Part shown: one piece after another, positions 33,983 through 45,776 of the stretch
Numbering within the stretch: the first letter of the stretch is position 1
How the letters are laid out: each line of letters opens with the position of its first letter
Origin: Viola odorata
Lineage: Eukaryota > Streptophyta > Magnoliopsida > Malpighiales > Violaceae
DNA length: 64,000 nt
Assembly: GCA_963691705.1 (NCBI GenBank)
Contig: OY829542.1
Span: forward strand, 49,269,002 to 49,333,001
Direction: 5' to 3'
The notes under the pieces: generated by a model
Database searches by the model: none
What the model saw: only the letters and a program-made list of their open reading frames with translations
Told to the model about the DNA's origin: nothing
Position numbers and translations under genes: made by a program

Positions 33983-35553
33983 TGATGCGCCGTCGAAACA
34001 CGCATCAAAAGTAATAAAATATTTCCTGATAGGCTAGATGCACAAATTAATGTATATAGCGGCAAGTCAGGGTCGAACCACAGGGAAAATGAAGGACTAA
34101 ATTTAATCTTGCCCTAAATGTATGATGAGGATGAAAATGCAACAGACATAAAAGTAACACAGCGGGGGTTTGGTTGGTCTAGACGAATCTAGCCAACGAT
34201 GGCAGTTGATGTTGAGACAGAGAATAAAAATGCAAATAACAAGTAATAATAGACAAACGAAATAATTAAATAAAAGGGAACGAAAATAAAGCAAGAGAAT
34301 ATCAAAAAAAATGGTAAAGACTAACAAGTGTAATAAAGATAATAACAAAGTAAGTAAAGATAATAAATCAGATAAAAGGAGAAATCTTAGCAGGGGTAGA
34401 CGGTGGATTGCGTCGAGGTCTAGTCGGTCATCGGTGCAAGGATAGACTGCGTTCACGCCATAGACGTGCTATAGGAACCCTGTTTTCACGTGGATTCCCT
34501 ACTTCTCTTCTTAAGAGAAGTCACTCCCAAGGTACGCTTATGGGAGTGGCCGTGACACTGTGCCCAAGGTACGCTTATGGGTCATACACACAGGCCCGTG
34601 AAGTGGAGAGAAGACACGTCTAGGGCTAGACACTGAGAAGTCTGCCCTAACCGGTTTCTTGCCCTAGCCAGATTGGACCAAACGACATGATGACTCTGGA
34701 CCAGGTGCCTACTCTATTCCATGGCCTCACGTTAGTTATTACCATGGAAATGACAATATTCATGAGAAACATGCAAATAGGTGATCAAACTACCAACAAA
34801 TCTCACACGAAATGACAATAAAATGGCAAGAAAGCGGATAAAACAATGAACACGTTTTAAGAACACTTTGACCTCCCAACTATCCTCTTGCAATCCTTAA
34901 AACACCCCTGCCAAGACTAAGAGATTTAGCCACTCATGCTGGAAATCATGCACAAGATAGATGGAGAAAGCAACATAAACAGAGAAGAGGTTCAGACAAA
35001 AATGAAAATCTGGATTAAAAACTAATTGGAGCTTGGGGCTCCAATTTCTGAAAAAATAAAGGAAGAACAAATCCCAATGTTAGAGAGGTGGCTACAATGA
35101 TTGAAAACCCTAAAAAGATAAAAAATATGCTAAAGAGTAGCCTCCCTTTAACCTAAAGTTAAGGTTCTATATATAGCCTAACAACCCCACTAGGGGACAA
35201 AATGGTATAAGGGAATATTCTATGCTGAGCTGGATGATTTGCACATGGAATCCCGCTAGAATCTTTTTAGCATCTTCGGTCAGGCGTCATCCGGAAAGAA
35301 ACATCCAAGTGCTCGTCTAGGCCTAGACATAAGTTCTCGTCTAGGTCCCGACGGTAGGTCTCGACGACAAAATGCATCTAGGGCTCGACAATGTAAGATC
35401 GGAAGAAATGCATCCAAATGGCGCGCTTTTCAGCAAGTTTCTCCCTTTAGTCCAAATCTACAAAGTGGTTGGAAAACAAGCCAAATTAGTAGTATCAAGC
35501 ATGAAATTGGACTTAAAAGGAAGGAAAAACATGCATAAAAAGACACCATATCA
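33983..35553 (-). repeat. 5' LTR of Athila-like element C
   Basis: This 1571-bp LTR is nearly identical to 6623-8199. TATATATA (minus) is at 35168-35175. It is followed by the target copy AGTGC at 35554-35558 and then by Tat B RNase H sequence. Confidence 0.9.
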
Positions 35554-36640
35554 AGTGCAAACGCTATTTTTTCAATGCGAGCGTATCGCAGCTCGGCATC
35601 TTTCAAGACGTCTCACGAAATAAACAGGGTGGTGTAGATGGTTGTCATCTCGAACGAGGACGGCACTAACCACTTCGTCGGCAACACCGAGGTATAAGTA
35701 TAGGGTATCGCCCGGTTCTGGCCTTGTCAGCACCAGGTAGGACGATAATTAAGCTTTCAGGCCCGTGAACGCCTCTTCACATTCCGTTGTCCATCCGAAA
35801 GGGGCTTTTTTGCGTATAACCTTGAAAAAGGGGAGGTATCTCTCACCTTGCTTAGAGATAAACCGCCCTAGGGCAATAACGCGCCCCGCCAATCTTTGCA
35901 CCTCCTTGACAGTTCGAGTAGATATCATATCCTGGATAGCTCTGACCTTTGAGGGGTTGGGCTGGATACCTTTTTAGCTAACCACATAACCCAAAAATTT
36001 TCCCGTCTGAAACGCGAACATGCATTTACGGGGATTCAACTTCATTTGATATTTTCTCATCACGCAGAAGACTTCCTCTAAGTCATTCAAATGGCCCTGG
36101 AAACTTCGGCTCTTGACCAACATATCGTCAACATATGCTTCCACATTCCTTCCAATCTGCTTTTCAAAGACCTTGTTCGCCATTCGTTGAAAAGTGGCTC
36201 AGCGTTCTTTAGCCCAAACGACATCGCCGTATAGCAGTAAGTAGCTTTCGGGGTGATGAAAGCGGTTTTTTCTTCATCCTTAATGGCCATGGGGATTTGA
36301 TGATACCCCGAATTGGCATCTAAAGAGCTTAGATAGGCGTACCCCGCAGTCTGATCGACCAGCTGATCAATTCTAGGAAGGGGGTAGCAATCTTTGGGAC
36401 AGGCATCGTTTAAGTCGGTAAAGTCGATGCACATACGCCAATCTCCGTTGGACTTTGGGATAAGAACCGGGTTGGCTAGCCAGGTCGGGTATTGAACTTC
36501 TCGGACGCAACCGGTATCTAAGAGCTTAGATACTTCCTTACCAATGGCTAAAGTTTTCTCCGAAGAAAACGCGCGTCGTCTTTGCTGGACGGGCTTGACA
36601 TTGGGGTTAATATTGAGTCAGTGTTCCGCCACCTCTCATG
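35554..36640 (-). pseudogene. Reverse transcriptase and RNase H start of Tat B
   Basis: RT motifs are WRMCIDFTDLNDACPKDCYP (about 36434-36370), SGYHQIPMA, AMSFGLKNA and the catalytic YVDD (about 36120-36130), then GKFLGYVVS before a stop at 35974-35976. The RNase H start (IEKIAFA, 35555-35580) runs straight into element C. A 1-2 nt frameshift near 36200 and stops near 36620 also disable it. Confidence 0.82.
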
Positions 36641-39360
36641 AGATACCTGACATATCTGCGGGCTTCCATGCGAATTCTCCTTTGCATTTATTCAACAGCC
36701 GAGTTAGCTGAAGGTTTTCCATTGGGCTAAGCTTTTCGCTAACTAGGAAGCTCACTCCGTCGATCCCGTCAGCAGGCACAGATATCATCTTGTCTAAGGG
36801 CTGAGTGCGTTTCTCATCATTCTGCTCATATGGATCTACTGTCACGCACACGCATCTATCACAACTCTTCTGAGTCATGAGTAGGTAACACTCAGCCGCC
36901 AATTTCTGGTTGCCTTTGATTGACACCACTCCGTCCCAGGAGGGGTATTTCATCCTTAAATGCTTCTAGGATATCGCGGCTCCAAAACGGTTAAGGAAAG
37001 GGCGTCCAAGTATAGCGTTATAGGGCAAGGTTAGGTCTACGACCAAAAACAACAACTCCTCCGACCGCTTGGAGGTATCTTCTCGAAAATACACTAGTAA
37101 AGTGGTAATTCCCGTAACTGGTATCGGGACTCCATCTACTCCAATTATCGGCTTCTTCTAGGGCGTCAATTCACCATCAGGACGTTTCATAAGGTTGTAA
37201 GCCTCTAATGAAAATAAGTTTACCGCACTTCCATTGTCAACGAGGGTTCTCCTAACTCCGTGATTGCCGATAATAGGTGTGACCACTAACGCATCATTAT
37301 ACGGAAAAATAACACCTTTCTCATCCTCCTTGGAGAAGGACAGTACCATTCGATCTAAAACACTTATCGTCTCACTTTTTATTAACGCACCTTCCCGCTT
37401 CCGCTTATCCCCTGCCACGGGTATTAATTATTCCGGCTTGTCTAGATAGGGTGCGCCTCCGGCTATGATGTTGATGATAGGGACATCGTCATCATTAACC
37501 ATGAGTGTCTCCCTACCTCTCCCAGTAGGAGTAGCGTTACTTCCTTGAGCGAGAGGAGGTGCTTGTCTGTTGTCAGTCACTCTATCGGTCTGGTTGTTCC
37601 TGGCCTCCTCTCTTGCCTTGGTGGTGAATTCTCCGAGATAACCTTCCTCTACCAGATGTTCTATTGCCAGCTTCAATTCTCTGCACACCTCTGTAGAGTG
37701 TCCCTTAGCTTTGTGAAACTTGCAAAAGGCGTTTTCTCTTCCCCCCATGATTACTCCAGGCTTAACAGAGGCTGGGTAACGAATGGGCAAGTTTCGCTGT
37801 TCCAAAATCGCTAAGATTTTCGCTCTTGGCAAAATGAGGGAAGAGAGGTCCGGGTCATAAATTCGGCCCTTGGGAGGATCTCCCTACCGTCGAGTAGGGG
37901 AGTTGCCAGACTTTCCTTTTGAGGAGTTGCCTCTTCGCCGATTAGAGGTCTTAGGAATATCATCTTTTCACTGTGCGTATTCGTCAATAAAACGATCTTC
38001 ACAAGTTGTGGCCACGAGAGCGTTAGGGACTTGAGGCGCATCTTGTGGTATGTTTCGAGTCCTGTCCCTGCTTTCTTCTTCCTCCATTCTCGCGTAGTTA
38101 TGAGCTTTCAACCTTAACGCGTCCAAAGTCGTCGGAGGGTCCACCATTAGCGCGTCTTTCAGTTTCCCATAGCGGCAATTCCGCTTCAAAGCTTCTATAG
38201 CAAAATCAACGGTAACGTCCGACATTAATGATATTTCCATGTCAAAACGACTAAGGAAAGGATTCTTAAGGCTTCCTATGTATATCGAATAAGGTCGCGG
38301 CAGATTTCCTGATAGGGACCGAGGTACTAAACCGGCTTCGAAACTTAGACTCCAGTTGCGAGAAGCTGTCAACAGATCCACCAGGGAGACCTTCAAACCA
38401 GAGACGGGCGACTCCTGACAATGTCATGATGAATATTTGACATAATGCTGCATCATTGTGGGTCTGAAATTGTACAAAGTCCTTCACATTGTTAAGGTGT
38501 GAAATAGGATCTCTAGCACCGTCGTAGGATTCCATGGGGAGTTTTACGTGTCGGCTGACCCTGTGACGTCTTATGCGATGGGTGAACGGGTGACCTGAGG
38601 TGTCATTAAGGATTTCATGCGTATCGTAAGGGGGATACGCTTCCAGCTGACGCCGCTGATGTCAAGGTTCTGGAGTGCGATGTCGCCTCGGAGATCGACT
38701 GCGACTCCTAGGCAAATGAGTTCGGTGTCTTCTACTATTGGATCTTTCACTACGCTCAGGGGATAAATTTTGATCCACTTCTTCTCGTTGACCATCCCAA
38801 CGGTCTCTGTATTCATCATGTCGCCGCTCCTCTTGGGGGACGGGAATTCTTGGTACTTGCGGCACGTAAGGCTCCACTCGCCCCTGAGCGAGTTGCACAA
38901 GGCTAATTGGCACATCTGTTGCAGGCAAGGCTGTTAGAATATTTCCGTGCTGTAGGGGTGATAAGGGTCGTTCGGTGACAATAGATGACGTGAAAATAGC
39001 CTGGGGAGGAACATTTGACCCAGAAATGTTAGGCGTGATTCTTGTCGCCAGCTCAGTCAAATAGTCCAACATAGAACGAAGAGCAGATATTTCACTCGCG
39101 AGGGGGTTATTTGCGCCGTCCAGCAGGAATCCCCTCGGAGGTGGTGTAGAAAAACTAGATCCCGCCATCTGGGATAGAGAGAGGCTCATCTGAGTAGGGA
39201 GTGTTCCCCCTATTGATCTAAAGGGGAAATCTGAAGATTCCAGAGTAATCTCCTGTGTTGTTACAGAAACATCAGTGGTGGCAAAAGGGAATAACTGTCT
39301 GCAGACCTCATAAGGAATGTTAGAGGATGAAGGTCGTGTGGGCTCCGAATCAGAAGCCAT
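36636..39360 (-). pseudogene. Gag and protease of Tat B
   Basis: Gag ATG is at 39358-39360. The N-terminal part ends in an Arg/Ser-rich tail (RSRSRSPRRHR) and a stop near 38662. The capsid region (about 38535-37980) has ARLWFEGLPGGSVDSFSQLE and ALKRNCRYGKLKDALMV. A CKFHKAKGHSTEVC finger lies near 37720. The protease has TLVDNGSAVNLFSLEAYN (about 37250) and AILGRPFLNRFG. At least six nonsense codons interrupt the path. Layout and residues match Tat A closely. Confidence 0.82.
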
Positions 39361-39428
39361 GATTGTTCCGATCTTCCTGTAAAGACGAAGCTTGGCTATT
39401 AAGGACACACACTTAATAAACCAAAGCT

Positions 39429-39444
39429 CTCAATGAAAGCACCA
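39429..39444 (-). other. Primer binding site of Tat B
   Basis: TGGTGCTTTCATTGAG, identical to that of Tat A, starts 4 nt inside the LTR boundary. Confidence 0.7.
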
Positions 39445-39447
39445 ATT

Positions 39448-40033
39448 TGATAAGATTCGGACTTCTGGAAAATCGGGACGAGGACGATGGCAGCTCGGGG
39501 TTACTGTAGCTGATGTCGAGGGTACCTGCAAAGCACCGGAGGGGGGCTCTAGCGTAGACATTCCGATGCTTAAGTCAGTAAGGCGGTTCAAAAATGGCAG
39601 AAGTTCCAGCAGCAATCTTAGGCTTACCTTGCGTTTCAAATGGTGAGGTATTTATAGGCCACGCGAGGGCATTACCTCCAGGGGGAGGCGTTATCGGGGG
39701 AGATAACGCCTCAAGTGACGTCATGGGCGACAACTTCAAGTGACGTCATGAGCGGTAGCCTCAGGTGATGTCATGGTCGGCAGCTTCAAGTGACGTCATG
39801 GGCGACAGCTTCAAGAGACGTCATGGTTGTCCTAGGATGGGATAACGTCGTGCGTATGGATAGATGACCTGCGAGGCCCCCCTTCCCCCCGCTGATGTCG
39901 ACCATCCCAGGGTTCCTTGCCAGCTAAGGGGCGTCAGCCTTCCGCGGTTGACCCCGGGCAGGCGCGGTAGGGTTTCGACCTCTACACTGGTACAGGGACG
40001 ATAATACCCTTGGGGTTGCCTTAATTGTTATCA
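39448..40033 (-). repeat. 5' LTR of Tat element B
   Basis: This 586-bp LTR has the same TGATAA...TTATCA ends as Tat A but is well diverged. It contains several AAGTGACGTCATGGGCGACA-like short repeats at 39711-39830 and TATAAATA (minus) near 39651. It differs from Tat A mainly in this repeat block. Confidence 0.87.
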
Positions 40034-41453
40034 ATGGTATATGGGAAGGCTTCAATGAATTCCATCCACTTGGCGTGTCGTTTGTTTAACTTAGCTTGCC
40101 CTTGGAGAAACTTCAAGCTTAGGTGATAGGTATGGATAACAAATTGATTGGGCAACAAGTAATGTTCCCATACCATGAGCGCCCTCACCAAGGCATACAA
40201 CTCTCGATCATAAGTAGAATAGTTGAGCTGGGCACCGCCGAGTTTCTCGCTAAAGTATGCGATGGGTCGACCCTCTTGAGCTAGAACCGCTCCTATGCCA
40301 ACACCACTGGCATCACACTCTAGCTCGAAAGCCTTGGTGAAGTCGGGTAAGGCTAACACGGGTGACCGCATAAGCCTCTCCTTGAGTTCCTTGAAGGCCG
40401 CGACTTGTCTACTTCCCCACTCGAATGTCACATGTTTGTTGGTGAGTTCATTGAGGGGAGTGGCTATTGTTGAGAAGTTTGGCACAAAATGACGGTAAAA
40501 GCTTGCAAGGCCATGTAAAGATCTCACCTCACTAGCATTCTTAGGAATCGGCCACTCTCGGATGGCTTTTACTTTTTCCTCGTCAACTTGGACACCATCT
40601 ACACTTACAACAAAACCAAGAAAGTGCACTCTATCCAAGCAAAATTCACATTTGACACGCTTAGTATATAATTGATGTGCACGCAAAGTGTCAAGTATTG
40701 TGCGCAAGTGAATCACATGTTGTTCAAGAGAAGGGTTATATACAATAATATCGTCAAAGTACACAACAACATATTTCCCTATGAATTCACGCAAGACATA
40801 ATTCATCAATCTCATGTGCTAGGGGCATTAGACAAACCGAGTGGCATAACCATCCATTCGTACAAACCATTTTTGGTTTTGAAGGCAGTCTTCCACTCGT
40901 CGCCCTCATGCATTCGAATTTGGTGGTAGCCACTCATGAGATCAATCGTGGAATAGACCGTGCTCCCGCTTAACTCATCAAGCATGTCATCGAGGTGGGG
41001 TATGGGATGTCGATACCTCACAGTGATCTTGTTGATGGCTTGACAATCCACACACATCCTCCACGATCCATCTTTCTTCGGCACTAACAGTACGGGCACG
41101 ACGCAAGGGGACATACTCTCTCTGATGAATCCCTTGCTCAACAATTCCTCGACTTGCCTTTGGAGCTCCTTCGTTTCCTCGGGATTGCATCAGTAAGTCG
41201 GCCTATTGGATAAGGCCGCTCCGGGTATTAGGTCTATTTTGTGCTCTATCCCGCAGATTGGAGGAAGGCCACTAGGCATCTCGGATGGAAATACATCGTC
41301 AAATTCCTGCAAAAGTGAGACAATTTGACTTGGTAGAGAAGAAGTGGGGTTAGTGTCAACATTCAAGCAATGTGGCTTGTACCGAAATACAAGACACACT
41401 TTGTTGGCTATAAGAGCATGCCTCACATCCTTACCCCTCGCTACTACACTCAA
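40034..41453 (-). pseudogene. RT and RNase H of CRM-like element D
   Basis: RT begins near 41140 ([20 protein letters not shown]), with [10 protein letters not shown] and the catalytic YFDD (about 40745). RNase H has the Asp-bearing [13 protein letters not shown] and [11 protein letters not shown]. The frame stops at TAA near 41190 and shifts by 2 nt at about 40812, within NAPST. It is cut at 40034, at the sequence for EAFPYTI, by the Tat B LTR. Confidence 0.82.
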
Positions 41454-41807
41454 GTGTTTTGCCTTACTCTCTCTACCATGCTTATTTTTTTCATGGTGTG
41501 TATTAAACTCTCCTTTTGTCTTCTTCTCTCTTTTCTTTTCTTATGAAACACCCTCACTCTCTCTCAAGATACCATTCTTACTTTTTTCATGGCATGTTTT
41601 TTCCTCGTTCGCACTCCTTACTTTCTTCTCTCCACTCTTTTCTCTCACTTTTCTCATTAACTGAAATTCCGCACTTGCTTTTGCCATGTGCGCTTGATCC
41701 TCTCGGACTTGCGCGGGTGTGAGTGGAAGAATATTGAACTTCTTCCCACGGTGAGTGAGATAAAGCTTGTTGGTCCGACCATCATGGACTACCCATCGAT
41801 CAAATTG
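41454..41807. pseudogene. Degraded protease-RT linker of element D
   Basis: The minus-strand reading between protease and RT is shifted and rich in Lys/Glu-type codons (the plus strand is a TTCTC-rich tract). No separate gene is present. Confidence 0.5.
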
Positions 41808-43700
41808 CTATGGCCGACCAAGAATGAGGTGACTTTCATCCATAGGAACTACATCACACACTCGTTCATCCTCATAACCACCCATCTTAAAAGCTACAAG
41901 AACTTGCTCTTTTACTTTCACTTCTCCGTCATCATTGAACCAATGCAAGGAATAAGGATTGGGATGCGGGGTTGTAGGAAAGCCAAGCTTGAAGACTAAG
42001 AGATGGCTTGCTACATCCACCACACTCCCATTATTAACGATAAGCGAAGCAACTTTACCGTTGATCTCACACCGAGAATGAAAAAGGTTCTCTCGTTGCT
42101 CTTCATTGGTGACCTCATCTTTGGCTTGAGTACTCATACTTCTTCTCACAACCAAAGTCATAGGGGCTGTCGGGGCCACTTCTTCTTCACTACTCTCGGT
42201 TCCTTCTTCCTCCAACTCATTCCCTTCATCCATCTCATCCTCACTTCCGGTTTTATAGTTATCCTCACGGATGACAACTACTCGCCAATTGGGGCACTCG
42301 GAGGAGATGTGACCTCTTCCATGGCACCGATAACATTGAACATTCGATGAGAATTTCTTGGGTTGGGTTTGGTTGGTAGAGATAGGTGTTTGCTTTGGTG
42401 GAGGGTTAGAGGTGTTACTCTTGGAGTAAGGTGGGTATGGTTTTGGGTTGGGTGTCACGGATTTAGAGTATTTTATGCTTGGTTGGTCCTTGAGGTAGGA
42501 TTTCCATGGTGCTTTCGGGGTGGAGGAGTAGGGTTGGGTTATGTTTCGGCTAGGGTAGGGTTTCTTCTTTGTGGACTCGTATGCTTCCACTTTTAGGGCA
42601 TAGTGGAGCATCAGTTCCAAGTGATCAAGTTCCTTCAACTCAAGCTTGTACCGAATCCGTTCATTGAGGCCATTGAGGAATCGGGACATAGTGAATTCTT
42701 CACTCTCATCAGTCTCGGTCTTGATAAGGAGTTCCTCTAGGTCATTGAAATATTCACCCACAAACTTGGGACCTTGCAACTTATTTTGCAAGTCCCGTTT
42801 GTGATTCACGGGTACAAACCTTGACCTCATTATCCGCTTCATTTCTTCCCACTTCCGGATGGCATGTTCTTCCCCTCTTACCTTGCACACCTTATCCCAC
42901 TAACTGACCGCATAATCATCAAACTCCATGGCAGCTAGCTTGATTTTCTTCTCATCCGAATACCGGTGACAATTAAAGATGCGTTGAATTTTCCCTTCCC
43001 ACTTAAGGTACTCCGAAGGATCAGTGGTTCCCCTAAAGGTAGGAATTTGCACCTCTATGCCACTCAACTTGTCATCAACCCGCAGTTCTTGTTGCCCCTC
43101 AAATTGCCTTCCAAATCGGGACTCTTGATTTCGTTGCCGCCTATCCCTATTGGACTGTGGAGGCTCTTCAAACTCATCACCGTCACTCTCATAAGGGTCC
43201 TCGTAGTATCCATGTGTGTTGTGGGGCGTGGTCCTAGCAAGGTAGTGAGGAATTAGAGGCCGACTACTTGATGCATTGAGATCCTTCCGGTTATGATTGA
43301 ACTTGTCGTACTTCTCCCGGATGGACTTCGTTTGTTCCTCGGATATGGCTAGCTTAGAAGGGGGTGGAGCTGGTTTTCGGGTTTCCGTGGTGAGACAACT
43401 TGGGAAGCCACGACTGGCCACCCCCTTGAATTTGTCCTTCAAATACTCACGCGCCTCATCACTGTCAATGTGGCCCTCTTCTTCGGTCTCACAAATAACT
43501 TGCTCCTTTTGGAGATCTTTAGAGGGCTTAGGAGGAGGGTTTTTTGGAGTTACTGGAGACTTGAGACTCCCTTCTATCAAGGTGAGACATGCATTGGTCT
43601 TGGCAGCAGTAGCCTTTAAATCGGCCAAGGCGGCAAGGACTTGTTCAAGGGCCTCGACACTCCTACTACCACTAGAATTAGGTCTACTCCGGTTAGACAT
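41808..43700 (-). pseudogene. Gag and protease of CRM-like element D
   Basis: ATG is at 43698-43700 (MSNRSRPNSSGSRSVEALEQ). The gag domain follows, broken by a stop near 42900. A CX2CX4HX4C knuckle (CYRCHGRGHISSEC) lies near 42300-42345. An acidic stretch leads into the protease. At the protease active site the sequence reads LIVNNGS where the family has D-[GNS]-[GA]-S/T, so the catalytic Asp appears replaced by Asn. The protease ends at HLILGRP (41810). Confidence 0.8.
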
Positions 43701-44873
43701 TGTGACAAGAAAAAGGTACCTACACACTCAATCAAACGTTAGTAAAATATTCTCCCCCTCACGTGTTTAAACACTCATGTTTAGGTCACTCGAAAAATAC
43801 GTGCTCACAAACACTCAACTTTGCATTTTTTCGTGTACCTGCACACTTAACAAGGGTTAGAAAATAAATTGCTCCCTTACGTGTTTAACACTCGTGTTTA
43901 ATCACTCGCAAAAGATATCCTCACAAATCGCTCAATAAATCCTTCCACAATCTTATTCACCACACAAATTCTTGTCGCAATTAATCTTGTGGTTCAAGTC
44001 AAGCATTTGTCTACAACTACCTTTACAAATACTCAAGGAAGGGAGAGGATAGACTCAACAAAGGACTCAAGAAAAATTGCAACGACTCAAGGAAAAGTTG
44101 AAGAAAATTTTCAGAATTTCAAGGACGTTCAAAATCTTAATTTTTGGAGAAAATTTTGAATTTTCGTTAGGAGGGAAGGAGGCTGGAAAAGATGACTCAA
44201 ATAAGTGAAGACTCAAGGCAAAGTCAGAAACTTAATGAAATAGACTTTCTCCCCTTTTTTTGTTTTTTTTTTTTTAAAAGGGGTTTAAGACTTAAGTTTA
44301 GGACTTGGAAAAGTAAAAGGACTGCTGGACTCAAGAAGAGAGGGACGTGCTGGACTTGGGAAGAAAGGACTCAATTTGGTTAGGAATGTTCTTTTTAAAA
44401 GAAAGGATGTTTTGCCACTTTTTCCATAAGTCTTGGTGTTAGGTGATATTTTTCTTCTTTGCATTTAATACACAAGGAAAGCCAAAGACTTAGAGTCCGG
44501 CTAGAGTGAGGGCTAGAGGTCTTTTGTTGGCTACTTTGGTGATGGAAAATAATATTTTAGAGGGAAACACTAGGCTTTATCCTCTTGAATTAAATTGTAG
44601 ATCAAAATCTTTCTTTTCTCACAAAATTGCAAGAACACCAAGAATAAAAAGATGAACACCAAGAACACACTTTTCAGATTTTAATCTTTTGATCTAGCAC
44701 AAATTGGCACAAAAATCACACATTTCACCACATGAACTAAGCAACAAAATTAGACATTTTTGACGCAAGAAGCTAAGAAAAATGAGATTGGTAAGATACA
44801 AGACACTATTCATGAAGGTGACACACGAAGAACACCAAGTAAACTCCAAGGCGCCAAAAGCTCCGCTACCACT
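43701..44873. other. Leader of element D with primer site
   Basis: This is the untranslated leader between LTR and gag on the minus strand. The primer site TGGTAGCGGAGC (minus, 44859-44870) matches the initiator-tRNA-Met type TGGTATCAGAGC at 10 of 12 bases. Two copies of CACGTGTTTAA (about 43760 and 43879) lie in a local direct repeat. No gene is seen. Confidence 0.6.
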
Positions 44874-45543
44874 TGATATGATCCCGGCCGAAACTCGGAA
44901 GAGAAATCCGGCCGAAATGACATTCAACAAAAGGAGGATCTAGCTCATGGGTTTGAACACACAGACAAGAGGAAAATAGTAGAAAAATATGGAGGAACGG
45001 AGGGAGACACGCAACGGAAAGGAATGACTTACAAATTACCCGATTGAATGGCGGAGGGATTAGAGATGACGATTGGAACACGAGGAGGTAACAACGGGTT
45101 ACACATGTGAAGGATTCTTGTTCTTTTTTATTGACTCAAGCCACGGCGATTCAAGACCAAGGCAAGCACCAATTTGATTTCCCAAAGAGAGATCGGGAGG
45201 AGTGTTCTCAACTCGACGGATCTCTCTCAAGGAAGGGTGAGCAATGGATCAATGAATAAAGGAAGGAGTGCTCTCAACTTTAACATTCATTCATCATCCA
45301 AAGCTTCGTTACAAAATGAGGAGAAAGTCCCTATTTATACTAATTTACAATGGGCCTAAACTATACACAAAATGGGCTTGATAAGCCAACTTTCGGTCAC
45401 CAAAACAGTGGCTAACGTCAATGACGTTAGCCTTGGAGTCAATGATGCTAAGGGTTGCCTCCAAAATTGCAGCTTTACCCATCTCGCGTCAAAAATCCTT
45501 GGCTTGATCAAAGGGTCCGTTTGATGCAACCGGGATCACATCA
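44874..45543 (-). repeat. 5' LTR of CRM-like element D
   Basis: This 670-bp LTR reads TGATGTGATCCCGG...CCGGGATCATATCA on the minus strand, an imperfect inverted repeat of 14 bases. TATAAATA is at 45332-45339 (minus). Confidence 0.8.
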
Positions 45544-45776
45544 ATACTCATCATCTCATTGTCGCGAATGATGTTGGTCGAATACAATACCCGACTCATG
45601 AAACATCCAATGGGGATATATATTAATATTATTCATTTTCTTGTCTTTTCTAACCAATTTTTAGCTAATTATGATATTAACCATTAAAAAATGGATGGAT
45701 TATACTTTCAATTTTTTATCCATTTTATTACAATTAATCGTCTAAGGGCACTTAGTCTTGGATCAATCAAGTTCTG
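45544..45776. other. Host spacer between elements D and E
   Basis: These 233 bp of AT-rich DNA lie between two unrelated LTRs. No gene is recognised. TTCTG at 45772-45776 is the left target copy of element E. Confidence 0.6.

Larger units (their letters stand above)
6623..35553 (-). mobile_element. Athila-like Gypsy element C with nested insertions
   Basis: This is a complete LTR-to-LTR insertion on the minus strand: 5' LTR 33983-35553, tRNA-Asp-type primer site 33960-33977, gag split at 33892/17881, protease-RT-RNase H to 13700, integrase to 12404, an env-like ORF 11642-9910 and 3' LTR 6623-8199. Net of Tat A (16.0 kb) it is about 12.9 kb, a size normal for Athila. The ORF order and the putative 'plant transposon protein' after integrase place it in Athila. 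Its pol has several stops, so it is non-autonomous now. Confidence 0.88.
35554..40033 (-). mobile_element. Tat-lineage Gypsy element B, 5' part
   Basis: This part holds the 5' LTR, primer site, gag, protease and RT of the element whose remainder is at 1-6622. Inserted into the RNase H of CRM-like element D: the sequence right of 40033 continues D in frame. The right target copy would be ATGGT (40034-40038), and its partner lies left of the window. Confidence 0.85.
40034..45543 (-). mobile_element. CRM-like chromovirus element D, 5' part
   Basis: On the minus strand: 5' LTR 44874-45543, leader, gag-protease 43700-41808, RT-RNase H 41453-40034. Integrase and the 3' LTR lie beyond Tat B, outside the window. 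The CRM assignment comes from [40 protein letters not shown] and [20 protein letters not shown], which closely resemble the centromeric retrotransposon clade. Reading frames carry several small indels. Confidence 0.8.

Noticed and set aside
41344..41664. Plus-strand ORFs rich in Phe/Ser over the CRM element
   Set aside because: They are the complement of a degraded Lys/Glu-coding stretch of element D.
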